Shown: piece after piece, positions 10,853-22,003 of the stretch
Position numbering within the stretch: position 1 is the first letter of the stretch
Layout: every line of letters begins with the position of its first letter
Assembly (NCBI GenBank): GCA_039583875.1
Contig: CM077166.1
Span: 82,582,564-82,646,563 of the forward strand
Origin: Platanthera guangdongensis
Taxonomy: Eukaryota; Streptophyta; Magnoliopsida; Asparagales; Orchidaceae
Direction: 5' to 3'
DNA: 64,000 nucleotides
Program-made: the position numbers and the translations under genes
The notes under the pieces: generated by a model
Databases searched by the model: none
Told to the model about the DNA's origin: nothing
What the model saw: only the letters and a program-made list of their open reading frames with translations

Positions 10853-11590
10853 GTGTCGACACCTAGAAGAAAAGTGTCGATACTTAAGAAGGCTTATGTC
10901 GACACCCAGAGAAGCTGCGTCGACACTTGGAGTAATTATGTCGACACTGGGAAGGCAGAGTCGACACCAGAAGGAAAGTGTCGACACATACAGGCAGTGT
11001 CGACACACAATGAAGAAATGTCTAAAGTATAAGTGTCGACACCCAGAGGAACTTTGTAGACATCAAAAGTGTCGACACTAGGAGGCTGTGTCGACACTCA
11101 GCAAACATCAACAAAGTTCAAGTACAAGTGTCGACACTAGGAGGCTGTGTCGACACTCAGCAAACTTCAACAAAGTTCAAGTACAAGTGTCGACACAAAG
11201 GCTGTGTCAACACTCAGCAAAAGTCTCAACACATGAATAATGTGTCGACACAAAGGAGATGTGTCGACACTCAGCAAAAGTTTCAACACAGAAGGCATGT
11301 GTCGACACAAAGAAGATGTGTCGACACTTTGCAAGTTTCAACACAAGAGGATGTGTCGACACAATGGAGTTGTGTCGACACTTAGCAGAAATCAACTAAG
11401 TATTGAAGAAGAAGGACTTGTGTCGACACACAGGATCAGTGTCGACACATTCTGAAGAAGTAGTGTCGAGAAGCTATTTCAACAACACAAGGAGTTGTGT
11501 CGACACCATGAAGGCTAGTGTCGACACTTAGTCTACTTGTGTCGACACTTAGTCTATTTGTGTTGACACATAAAGACTATCTGTCTCGAC
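10853..11590. repeat. GTGTCGACAC palindrome array in U3 (5' LTR)
   Basis: About 30 occurrences of the 10-bp palindrome GTGTCGACAC, roughly 20 of them perfect, at irregular 15-35 bp spacing. Many variants differ by a CpG-type transition (for example GTGTTGACAC, GTGTCAACAC). Apparent ORFs here (such as MSTLGGCVDTQQ) are translations of the repeat. Confidence 0.9.
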
Positions 11591-11726
11591 ACTTTCAGAC
11601 AGTGACAGATATTTCAAGAAGTGACTGGATGACTTGACAGCTGCCATTTCAACCGGTCAACTGCTACTGTCAGAGCTGTCAGAAGATCGTTAGAAACCGG
11701 ATCTGCCGGTCACCATGAAGAAAGCC

Positions 11727-11735
11727 TATATAAAG
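11727..11735 (+). promoter_or_regulatory. TATA box of the 5' LTR
   Basis: TATATAAAG within the small inverted repeat GCCTATATAAAGGC, about 1.0 kb into the LTR and just after the palindrome array. It marks the U3 promoter. The same motif is at 41998-42006 in the 3' LTR. Confidence 0.75.
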
Positions 11736-12625
11736 GCTTATTCCTTCAACAGAAGGAGATCGAGGAAGCAATCATTGAAGTGAAAAACAACACAACAAGA
11801 AGAAGACCTTCAAGTGAAGATCTAAGAAGTTGGAGAGAGAAAGCTCCTTCTAAGAAGACCAGCTGTTGAACCAGGCTGATAAGGAAGATTCAGATTGATA
11901 TCAGAATCTCAAGACAGCAGTTGATTGAAGATCATCTGCATAGAGATACAACCCTACTGTATTCTAATTCAAGAAGCTTTGAAGAACATCAAGGGAGGTT
12001 GATCTCTGCAAAGTTCTTTCAAGAACTCATCAAGTAGCCAGTCAACTCATCTTTCTCAATCAGAGTTGTGGTTATTAATCTTTATATTCTTCATTTTCTG
12101 TAGGATCCTAAGGGATCTGAGTTGTAAGCCTATATTTATAAAGGCTAAGTGGTAGGGCTTGTGTGCCTGAGTGTAGGAGATACATTTCTCTGAGTGTAGG
12201 CCTTGTTGAAGGCTGAGTGTAGGACTTGTTAAAGGCTGAGTGTAGGTCTTGGTGAAGACTGAGTGGTAGGGCTTTGTGCCTGAGTTGTAGGAGTGAGATC
12301 ACTCTTAGTTGTAGGAACCTATTTGGGGTTCTGAGTTGTAAGATCTGAGGATCTGAGGAGTAGTGGAGAAGTTAGGCCGAATCTAGTACACTACTAGATA
12401 GGCGAAGGGGGAAAGTGGATGTACCGAGACCTTGGGGAACCACTATAAAAGCTGTGTGTACTCTGTGTGTGATTTATTCTATGATTGCTGTGTTATATGT
12501 GCTGAATTGCTGTAGAAGATTGCATAAACAGGTCTAATAATTCAGTATTTCTGCCTTAAAAGTTAAAAAGATTAAGTGCACCTATTCACCCCCCCTCTAG
12601 GTGTTTAGACACTAGTTCTTTCAAG

Positions 12626-12638
12626 TGGTATCAAAGCC
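12626..12638 (+). other. Primer-binding site of the SIRE-type element
   Basis: TGGTATCAAAGCC lies two bases after the LTR end. It is an initiator-tRNA-Met type PBS with a single G-to-A change from TGGTATCAGAGCC. Confidence 0.85.
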
Positions 12639-12713
12639 AGGTTACACAAAAAGGACATAACAATCTGAGTAAATATCCTGTAGGCAGAATCAGTATAATC
12701 AAGAATCAAGAAA

Positions 12714-14741
12714 ATGGGTTCAACTGAGAATCACAAAGAGCTAGGATCCATGAAATTGCCAATCTACAGAAAGGAGATCTTTGGCATTTGGAAAGAACGG
12801 GTTAGACTTTTTATGGAAGCCTCTGACCCAAGAATTTACATTACAGTCAAAGAAGGGCCTTATGTGGCAATGAAAGTATCTGTTCTAGATGCAAATCAGA
12901 GAACTCGCAAAGACTATTCAGAAATGACCAAGGATGAAATAATTCTGGCCACTATGGACAAGAGGGCCAAGAATATTATTGTAAGTGCAATTGATGATGC
13001 CACATTTCAGAATCTGATTCATTGTAAAACATCAAAAGAAATGTGGGACACACTGATAGTCTATATGGAAGGATTAGAAGAGGTAAGATAAGACAGGAAA
13101 TCTTTATTAAATCAAGAGTATGAAAGCTTCAGACAAGGCAGGTCTGATAGCATAACTGAATGCTACAAGAAATTCTATGAATTGATGTCCTATGGAAGAG
13201 AGTTCAGCAATTATGAATTGAATGATAAGTTCTTGAGATCCCTGACAAAGGACTGGGATACCAAGATTTGTGCCATAAGGGAAATGGCAAAATTAGCAGA
13301 CATTCCTCCTCCAACTTTGTTTAGAAAACTGTTATCTTATGAGATGCAGTTAATGGTAAGGAAGGAGGAAGAAAAGACTACTAGGGTGGAGCACAAAGAA
13401 AGAGCTGTGGCCTTCAAAACTGAAGCTACTAGGAAATATAAAAGCAAGTCTCCATCTCCACCTCAAAAAGTTGCTGAGGCTGAGACAGATACTTCAGATA
13501 GCAAGAAGTCAGAAAGCAGTGGAAGTGATGAAGACTTTGCTGCATTTACTAGGCATTTTCAGAAGTTTCTAAAGAAGAAGCAGTGGAGGTCCAAGTCATC
13601 CACTTCACAGCCAAAAGATGACTACTACCAGAAAAGGAAGTCATCAAGGAATGACAGAAGAAAGTCCAAGTCTAGTAACACTACATCCACAAAAATAGTT
13701 TGCTATTGTTGCAATAGACAAGGACATATAATAGCTGATTGTCTAGAAAAGAGGAAAGAGTCCACTGACAAGAAGAAGACACAGTTCAAGGGCTAAAAGG
13801 AAAGGTCCTTTGTTGCAAAGAAGGATAAAAGTCTGACTGATATGTCATCTTCAGAAACAGATTTAGAAGCTGAAGCCTATATTGGCTTGTTTGCTGAAGA
13901 AGAAGAAAATGAGTTCATGCAGCTAATGAACTCAATTTATGAGCATGAGTACATTCAGTGCAAGGGACTGATGGCCTTATCAGAAGGAGACAAAATCCAG
14001 GATCAGCCTGGACCTAGTCAGGTACAACATTGTTCTTCAAGTTCAATTTCTAGTGCTGGATCAGAATCAGATACATCTGCATCAAGTGATGTGAGTGGAT
14101 CTAAATCTTAAGGAGACATTCATCAGTTGATTGATGAATATAGAGTATTGTTGCAGGCTTTGAAGAAAAGCAAACTCTTGGCCAAAACTCAGGCTAAGGA
14201 GATTGCTAATCTCAAAGTGGCTGCAATAGATTTTGACAAGTCGTTTGATCAGAAACTAAATGAAATAGCCAGGCTGAAGAACATTACTGTTATTCAGATG
14301 GGTACTATTACATTCAAGAATGATCAAATTAAAAATCTGGAGGCTAGACTTCAGAAGGAGAGAGATATTGTAGTAAGTTTTTCTAAACCAAAATCTGTTC
14401 TACCTTTGATAGATGAGTTTGTATCTCATAAGGGTAAAACTGGATTGGGGTTTATAAAACCTGCCAGGACAGTACAGTCCAAGTCTAAGGGCAAAGCCCC
14501 AGTACTCAACAAGAAGCCTGCTGAAGATAAAACAGCCAGGGTTGTACCTAAACAAAGGTACAACAGATTTGAGTGCTGGTGTTGTGGCAAGGTAGGCCAC
14601 TTTGCCATAGACTGTTGGCACAATTCAAGTGTCAAGGAGAGTAGCAAACTTCCTGCTAGAAAAGCTACAGGTAGTTTTGTTAAGAATCAGACTAACTTGC
14701 ACAAAGGACCCAAGAATTATTTGGGTTCTAAGGTTAAGTAA
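12714..14741 (+). pseudogene. copia gag with in-frame stops
   Basis: Capsid/nucleocapsid part of a copia polyprotein, starting at ATG 12714. The N-terminal region has the UBN2/retrotran_gag-like layout (FGIWKERVRLFMEASD, then TSKEMWDTL). A Lys/Ser-rich linker follows, then two CCHC knuckles: CYCCNRQGHIIADC (about 13700-13741) and CWCCGKVGHFAIDC (about 14574-14615). Between them is an acidic, coiled-coil-like stretch. The reading frame is unbroken except for stops at 13089, 13794, 14109 and 14739. All are TAA and could each come from CAA by one C-to-T change. It continues in frame into pol. Confidence 0.85.
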
Positions 14742-17700
14742 TCTATTTTGCAGGTGAGTCCAAGTGGCCATGCCCCTATATGGTACTTGGACAGTGGATG
14801 TTCCAGACACATGACTGGAACTAGGGGATTGCTGAAGGACTATACACCAATCAAGGGTGGTCCTAAGGTTACCTTTGGTGGTTCAGAAAAAGGAATCATC
14901 AAAGGCTTTGGTAACATTTCTAGCAACCTAATTTCAATTACTCAAGTGGCTTATGTAAAGGGTTTGAAACATAACCTCATTAGCATAAGTCAGCTGAGTG
15001 ATTTAGGATATGACATCTCATTTGTCAAAGATGGTTGTCATATCAGTAGGTCAAGTGATCAAAAGATCATTCTGACAGGATATATGAAGAGAAATGTCTA
15101 TTGTCTAGACATTATGTGTGAGAACAATGCTTCTCCTATTTATCTTGTAGCTGATGAAAGAGTCTCACATTGTGTAAAATGGCACAAGAGGCTGACTCAT
15201 CTTAACTATAAGACAATTGGCCAACTCTTTAGCAAAGAGTTAGTGAGGAATGGTCCTCAGGTTAAGTGCATAAAGGATGGGATATGCTCAGCTTGTTAGA
15301 AAGGCAAGCAGACCAGATTCACCTTTAATAACATTGAGAACAAAGATGCTGTGAGGTGCCTATACCTCTTGCATATGGATCTTTTTGGTCCTATGCCAGT
15401 TCACAGCCTAGGTAGGAAGGTCTACACATTTGTGATTGTGGATGATTATTCAAGGTTTTTCTGGGTATTCTTCCTAAGGCAAAAATCTGAAACTCCTAGT
15501 ATCTTTTATAGTTTTGTCAAACAAATTTAGAATGAGTTAGACAGTACAGTGGTCAAAATAAGAAGTGACCATGGTACTGAATTCCAGTCTGATAGTATGA
15601 CAAATCTATGTGAAGAGTTTGGGATATTTCAGGAATTTTCCTCACCAAGAACACCTCAGCAAAATGGTATTGCTGAAAGGAAAAATAGAACCTTGATAGA
15701 GGCTGGTAGAACCCTATTGAGTGACACATCTCTCCCAGAATATTTCTGGGCTGAGGCAGTTAATACTGCATGTCATGTGATCAATAAGGCTACTTTCACC
15801 AAGAGCCACAAGAAGACCCCCTATGAGATTGTGAAGGGCAGAAAACCAAATCTATCCTATTTCAGGATCTTTGGTTGTAAATGCTATATACTTAACAATG
15901 GTAAGTCTTATTTAACCAAGTTTGCTGCCAAATCCCAAGAGGGGATCTTTGTTGGGTATAACAACAATAGTAAGGCTTATAGGGTCTACAACTTGACTAC
16001 TCAAGTTGTAGAAGAGTCTGTTCATGTAGTTTTTGATGAAGCTAGACTCATTAACAATGAATTGCCTAAAAGTGTTTGTAGCTCCACAGGTGTGACTGAG
16101 AAGATGGACAAGCTTACTATTGAAGAAGGTTCTACTGCAAGTCAGCAAGTGGATGATAGTGGCTACTGTCCAGGGGGAGTACAAGATACTCCTGTTGCTG
16201 AAGAATACCAAGAGGAGCAGCTGAATGAAGAAGTTGAAAGTGTACAACCAGAAGACAGGATGCCTCCATCAAATAGGCATTTAAAAGATCATCCAGCCAA
16301 TCAAATTATTAGAGATCTCAGTCAAGGGGTATAAACAAGGAGCAGGAATCTAAGTTCAGTTCTCTACTCCAGCTTTCTATCCCAAGTAGAGCCAAAGAAA
16401 TTTGAAGAAGCAATCCTAGACCCTCATTGGATTGAGGCAATGAAAGAGGAGCTAAACCAGTTCAAAATATGCAAAGTCTACGAGCTTGTTACTAAACCAA
16501 AGGGCCACAACATTATTGGAACTAAGTGGATCTTTAGGAACAAGTTGGATGAGAATGGAGTTATTATAAAGAATAAAGCTAGACTAGTTGCAAAAGGATA
16601 TAGGCAGGAAGAAGGTATTGATTTTGATCAGACCTTTGCTCCAGTAGCAAGACTGGAAGCAATAAGGATGTTCCTTACCTATGCAACATTCCAAGGGTTC
16701 AAGGTATACCAAATGTATGTTAAGTCAGCTTTTCTGAATGGAAATCTGAAGGAAGAAGTCTATGTAGAACAGCCATCAGGTTTTGTTGATTTTACTAAAC
16801 CTAATTATGTTTATAGACTTAGGAAGACTTTGAATGGGTTAAAACAAGCCCCTAGGGCTTGGTATGAAACCCTGTCTAGTTTCCTCATTGAGAATAAATT
16901 CACAAGGGGGAAAATAGACAAGACTCTATTCCTTAGCGAATCTAGAGGCAAGATTTTCTTAGTCTAAATATATGTAGATGACATCATATTTGGTTCTACA
17001 GAAAGTAGTATTTGCAGGAAGTTTGCAAAACCAATGCAAGGACAATTTGAAATGAGCAGTATGGGGGAACTTAAGTTCTTCTTGGGTCTCCAAGTTAGAC
17101 AGACTGAAGATGGATTATCCTTATGCCAGTCTAAGTTCACCCTAGAATTGATAAGGAAGTATGGTATGGAATCATCCACTACCATGAAAACTCCTATGGG
17201 GTCAATAATGTCTCTAAGCAAAGATGATGCAGGGAAACCTGTAGATGAAACATTGTATAGAGGGATAGTTGGCTCCTTATTGTATTTGACTGCTAGTAGA
17301 CCTGATATCATGTATGCTACATGTGTCTGTGCTAGGTACCAAGCTTGTCCTAAAGAATCTCACTTGACAGCAGTCAAAAGAATTTTTAGATATCTTAAGG
17401 GCACTCCTTATCTAGGTCTTTGGTACCCTAGGAATGGAGAGTTTGAACTGATAGGTTATTCAGATGCAGATTTTGCAGGCTGCAAGGAAGATAGAAAGAG
17501 TACCACAGGTACCTGTCAATTTCTAGGTGGAAGGCTGGTGTCTTGGAGTAGCAAGAAGCAGACCAGTGTGGCTATCTCCACAGCTGAGTCAGAGTATGTT
17601 GCTGTAGGAAGCTGCTGTGCACAACTACTATGGATACAACACCAGCTAGAAGATTATGGTATTCAAGTAAGTTGAACACCTTTATTTTGTGATTCTACAA

Positions 17701-17978
17701 GTGCTATTTCTATTGCAAATAATCCTGTCACCCATAGTAGGACTAAGCACATAGAAATAAAAAACCATTTTCTAAGAGAACATGTGGAAAAAGGAGATAT
17801 TTCACTAGAGTATATTAATACAGATAATCAGCTAACTGATATGTATACTAAGCCCTTAGATGAAACCAAATTCAATAAGTTTAAAATTGAATTAGGGATG
17901 ATAAACTTAGAAGAGTTTACAAAAAAATGGCTAAGTAAAATAGTGTCGACACACAGAGTTGTCTGTGTCGACACATAG
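14742..17978 (+). pseudogene. copia pol: protease, integrase, RT, RNase H
   Basis: Same frame as gag, in copia order. Protease has WYLDSGCSRHMTG (about 14781). The integrase zinc region has HKRLTHLNYKTI and CSAC. The integrase core has Asp in LHMDLFGP, Asp in IRSDHGTEF and Glu in NGIAERKNR, with D-E spacing of 35. RT has [14 protein letters not shown] and an intact YVDD (about 16971-16982). RNase H has SDADFAGC, STAESEY and the later DST. In-frame stops: 15297 (TAG), 15528 (TAG), 16332 (TAA), 16965 (TAA), 17673 (TGA). At least three replace conserved Gln codons. The C-terminal residues (VSTHRVVCVDT) are translated GTGTCGACAC repeat. Confidence 0.88.
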
Positions 17979-18290
17979 AAGTGGTGTCGACATTTCAGAG
18001 AAATGGTGTCGAAACATCTAGGAAGTCTGTGTCGACACTTTGGAGAGTTTGTGTCGACACATGTAGTGTAGGTGTCGACATATCCAAGGTGGTGTCGACA
18101 CTAAGGCGTTACACAGAATTAGTCTAGTAGAGTCTCGACTAAGTGTCTAGCTAAGTGGTGTTGACACATATACAAGTGTCGACACATATATTCTGTCGAC
18201 TATACTTGTGTCGACACATAGTTGTCGAGACATTATAAATAAATGTCGACACTTTTCAACAGTGTCGACACAATTTAAGTACTTTGATGC
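17941..18290. repeat. GTGTCGACAC array between pol and the env-like gene
   Basis: About 15 copies and variants of the LTR palindrome occur outside the LTR, overlapping the end of pol and filling the spacer. The spacer resumes after the inserted element at 26921 and carries one more variant near 26978. It has no coding role I can see. Confidence 0.85.
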
Positions 18291-18479
18291 GCCTTTTCAT
18301 CTTCGATTCTAGAAAGATATTGATGAACTGTAAATATACGTATTTTTATGCACATTAATTTAGTCATTTTCATTTATTTTCGTCGTTTTTACTTATTTTT
18401 GTTCAATAAAATGCTCCTATTCTTGTAAATTTTCTCCTAACTTGTTTTATTTTATTTTGCAGAAAAATTCCTAAATCTG

Positions 18480-19050
18480 CCAAAATTGGGCAGTACACGC
18501 CCGTGACACTTTGGTCACGCCCGTGACCGGGCCGTGACATTGCATTTCCCGTGAAATTACAAAATTTCTGAAGTTAAAGCTTGACACGCCTGGCGACACG
18601 CCCGTGTCACCCGACACGGGGCGTGACCCAAGCCCGTGTCCTCTCCTCTCGACGAATTCCGCTCGACGATCGTCGAGTGTCGACACCAACAGTCACGCCC
18701 AGTGTCATGCCCGTGACCGAGGGCGTGACCCAATTTCAGCTCAACGATTTCGACTCGACACTTTCCGCTCGACATTCGTCGAGTGTCGACCCCAACTGTC
18801 ACGCCCATAGTCACGCCCGTGACATGGGGCGTGACCTTTCCAGCTGGCCCGACAAGATGCTTCCGAGGACATTTGACGCAACCCGTGCCCGGTTCTACCT
18901 CCCCGACACGCCCAGAGTCACGCCCGTGACCTGGGGCGTGACTGCTGCGAACTCAGCCCGAAGTCAACTTTGCTGTCCAATCACCGGCCGCCTTCATGAA
19001 TAGTACTGTCACGCCCCCCCTACACGCCCGTGACCGAGGGCGTGTACTTA
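18480..19050. repeat. CpG palindrome cluster in U3 (family A)
   Basis: CACGCCCGTGAC / GGGCGTGACC units alternate with TCGACGATCGTCGA (18663-18676) and GTGTCGACAC (18677-18686). Copies are at 24001-24570 in the 3' LTR and, in degenerate form, at 61950-62420 on the minus strand. Confidence 0.85.
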
Positions 19051-19062
19051 GAAATTTTTTCC

Positions 19063-19070
19063 TATAAATA
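19063..19070 (+). promoter_or_regulatory. TATA box of the family A 5' LTR
   Basis: TATAAATA follows the palindrome cluster and precedes GCCCAG. Counterparts are at 24584-24592 and, on the minus strand, 61927-61935. Confidence 0.7.
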
Positions 19071-20059
19071 GCCCAGTTCTGTAAGGTCCAAGGGTTCAGA
19101 TTTTTGGGCCAAGTTAGTGTCTTTTTGTGGGCTGCATCCGTGATTTTCAAAGCTATGTAAGGAGATTTCTCCCTTTTTTATTTCATTTCTTGTTTTGTCT
19201 TAGCTTTAGCCCTTGTAATAGCTTGTAATAGTTCCTAAAAATCAATAAAATGTTAGTTTTTCTCTTCATATTTAGCTTTGGAATGAACACTTGTGCCCAC
19301 TTTCCTTCTCATTTTTATCCTTGGTTTTATCTTTGTTCTTCATTTAGTTCTTCCTTTATGAAAAGTGTGTGTGTGTGTATGAGTGTAACATGCTTACTTT
19401 ACATGTTTTTTTTACTTGTTTTCATGCTTAGGGATGATAGGTTTTCCTCTTTACATGCCTTTAATTTTTCTCAAGTTAGGTTTTGTTAGAAATTCATGAA
19501 ATGATGAATTAGGTTTTTCCTTTTTTTTCATGTCTTCTTTTAATTTCTTCAACATCTTCACTCTTATGAGTGTGTAAAAGAGTTACTAAAGTTTCTTTTG
19601 TTTTTTTTACTTAGCTTTATTTTAGGATGAAAACTTTTTTTCTTCTTTCTCTTTTATTTCAACTTTTTTAGCTCTTTTATGAAATCCTAGGAATGGAAAT
19701 GTTGAAATTTTTATTTTCCAAAAACTTTGGTTTTTAATTTGTTTTGAAAAACTTTTGTCTTCTAAAATTGTAATTTCTTCTTTTTATTTGTTTTTGGCAA
19801 AACCTATGCTTGAAAAAGTAAAAGTTTTAATTTTTAGGTAACTTTGATTTTTCATGTTGTGTGTATGAGTGTAGGTGTATAATTTTTAATGCTTTCTTCA
19901 AATCATGTAGAGTGTGTGAGTGTAGGTGTTAGCTTTTAATGCTTTCTTTTAATGCTTTCCTTTTATGCTTTGATTCAAATTATGTAGAGTGTGTGAGTGT
20001 AGGTGTTAGCTTTATTGCTTTCTTGAATTTCTTATGGAGTGTGTGTGTCTGTGTGTATT

Positions 20060-20420
20060 TATTTCTGCCTACTCGTTAAGAGTTAAATGGCGCACCGTTT
20101 TCATTTTCAGTCCTACTCGTTCGAGTAGGACTTGTAATTTTTCTTTCTTTATTTTTCCGCCTACTCACTTGAGTTTAAATGACCGGACTTTATTTCCCGC
20201 CTACTCGTTCGAGTAGGACTTGTTTTTTTTTCTTTCTTTATTTTTCCGCCTACTCACTTGAGTTAAATGGCCGGACTTTATAGCCCTGTAATCGCATTTA
20301 TTTTCTCCTACTCATTTGAGTAGGACTCGCTTTCATTTCAGTCCTACTCGTTTGAGTAGGACTTGCAATTTTCAGCCTTTATTTACCGCCCCCACTCGTT
20401 TGAGTGGGACTCGCAAATTT
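20060..20420. repeat. CCTACTC...GAGTAGG hairpin array
   Basis: Seven or more units in which CCTACTC and GAGTAGG arms flank a 4-base loop, with variants where the right arm is GAGTTAAATGG. Also at 25580-25945 and, on the minus strand, about 60700-60850. Related single-arm units (AACTCAAGTGAGTAGGCGG) lie in the leader of the other Athila-like element at 57510-57720. Confidence 0.8.
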
Positions 20421-21382
20421 GAATTATGCAAATTTCTTTCATGTGTAACTTAGTTCCTTTTTAATTTATAATTTGGAGTGTGCGTGAGTTCTCGTTTTAG
20501 TTAACTTTTTAGCTTTCTAAATGTTGTTATTTTTCTTGTGTCCCTTTCTTATAAACGTTTAGTGTTAATTTCGAACTCGCGCCTCACTAAATTATAAGCC
20601 GTCCCCATACCGATGTGTGGCTAATCGCTATTAGCCTCGGCATCGAAGAGCATTGGGACATTTGAAATGATTTATAATAATTAAAGTTCTTTATTTTCAT
20701 TTTAATTTAACCACTTAAGGTTTACCCCGGGTTTACGATGCGTAGGACCACATAATCGATGTGTGGGCCCTATTTCCGTAGTCCATATGCTAGCTAGCCG
20801 AGAGGCCGTGCATATGGACCGATCACCCCTGGGTAAATAGAGTTGCGTGCATACCCTCGAGAGAGGACTAGCGTAATTCTACCGGATTGGGTTCCCCACC
20901 CAATAGCGGGGTTCTTAGCGTAAAGCGGGCGTTAAGAGGAATCCTTCGTCGGACTAACGTTCGGTCGAATAGTCTTAACGTTCAGGTGAGCAATATTCCT
21001 AGAGATAAGTGCGCTCACATTTGTGGAACCTCCACGGCCAAGTTGCCTTATTATTAATTTGAAAACTAAGTCTTTTTATTATTAAAAATTGTTTTAGTCT
21101 TAATCCGATTCGATGCCGAGCGTTAACCCTTCATCGAATATTTTCTAAATCGTTTTTTCGCTCCTTTGCTTTTCCGCCTTTTATTAAGTAAAAAAATCCA
21201 CCTTACTTTCAGTAAAATAATAGTCCTCCCGGAGGAGTAAGAATAGTCAACGCGACCCCGAGAACAATACGACCTCGGTATTCCCCCGAATATCGAGTAC
21301 TACTTGCGATAGGTGCACTTGCCTACCCGAGCAAGCCCGCGGCGATCGACTCACCGAACCAACCACAGTAAGAGTCTGTTCA

Positions 21383-21399
21383 CGGGCTTGCTCGGGTAG
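21383..21399. other. Deletion breakpoint with inverted templated insertion
   Basis: CGGGCTTGCTCGGGTAG is the exact reverse complement of 21323-21339, 44 bp upstream. It lies between the truncated LTR and the surviving integrase sequence. This suggests end-joining repair with template switching. Confidence 0.7.
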
Positions 21400-22003
21400 C
21401 CAAGTCGAGGTAGTAAATCGAGAGATTAAGCGAATTTTAGAAAAAACCGTTTCGCTAAATAGGAAAGATTGGTCCGTTAAACTCGACGATGCGTTGTGGG
21501 CGTATCAGACGACTTACAAAACCGCTATTGGATGTACGCCGTTCCGGTTAGTCTACGGCAAAGCGTGCCATTTACCCGTAGAATTAGAACATCGCACACT
21601 TTGGGCTTTAAAACTCTTAAACCTCGACTCCAACTTAGCCGCTCAGAATAGAAAACTGCAACTAAACGAGCTCGATGAATGGCGTGCGAATGCTTACGAG
21701 AGCAATAAATTCTATAAGGAGCGCTCTAAGTTATATCACGATCGACATTTAAAGTCCCTAAAAATATTTTCTACGGGCGATCTTGTCCTTCTTTATAATT
21801 CACGCCTTAAGCTTTTTCCGGGTAAACTAAAATCTAGATGGTCCGGTCCCTTCTTAGTTGAAGAAGTCTTTCCATATGGGACCGTACTCGTCTCCTACCC
21901 GGAAAGAGGTTCGTTTAAAGTAAACGGTCATCGGCTTAAGTTATACATCGCGGGCGACCCAGTGATCGAGCATTATGAAACCATAAGCCTCCTAGATTTA
22001 TAA
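21400..22003 (+). pseudogene. Integrase C-terminal fragment, Athila-like
   Basis: The frame opens just after the breakpoint, in the NGQVE region that holds the catalytic Glu. It continues through [41 protein letters not shown] and [20 protein letters not shown] to the stop at 22003. It closely parallels the C-terminus of the 51702-53966 frame of the other Athila-like element. The catalytic Asp residues and all upstream domains are missing, so it is a non-functional fragment. Confidence 0.88.

Larger units (their letters stand above)
10717..12623 (+). repeat. 5' LTR of the SIRE-type element
   Basis: 1,907 bp, from TGTTGGGTACATTGG to CTAGTTCTTTCA. U3 contains the GTGTCGACAC array and ends near the TATA box at 11727. 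The downstream part has short tandem GAGTGTAGGCC / GAGTTGTAGG units (about 12118-12330). It matches 40969-42898 apart from scattered substitutions, many of them transitions, and one 20-bp repeat unit. Confidence 0.92.
18321..21387 (+). repeat. 5' LTR, Athila-like family A
   Basis: It matches 23842-26908 almost base for base (constant offset 5,521). U3 has the CACGCCCGTGAC cluster (18480-19050), a TATA box, then a long T-rich region with GTGTGTGAGTGTAGG repeats (about 19855-20065) and CCTACTCGTTCGAGTAGG hairpins (20065-20410). Its terminus is lost at the deletion breakpoint. Confidence 0.9.

Noticed and set aside
11128..11455. Open frames rich in VDT/STQ across the palindrome array (also 41064-41726)
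   Set aside because: They are translations of GTGTCGACAC repeats in several frames and on both strands at once, with no start context or family.
10853..11590. CRISPR-like array of regular short repeats
   Set aside because: Eukaryotic LTR context, a 10-bp palindromic unit, irregular spacing and repeated rather than unique spacers; also duplicated in the other LTR.
18581..19003. 140-codon ORF with a second copy at 24102-24524
   Set aside because: The duplication is only because both lie at the same place in two LTRs of one element; Arg/Pro/Thr-rich repeat translation.
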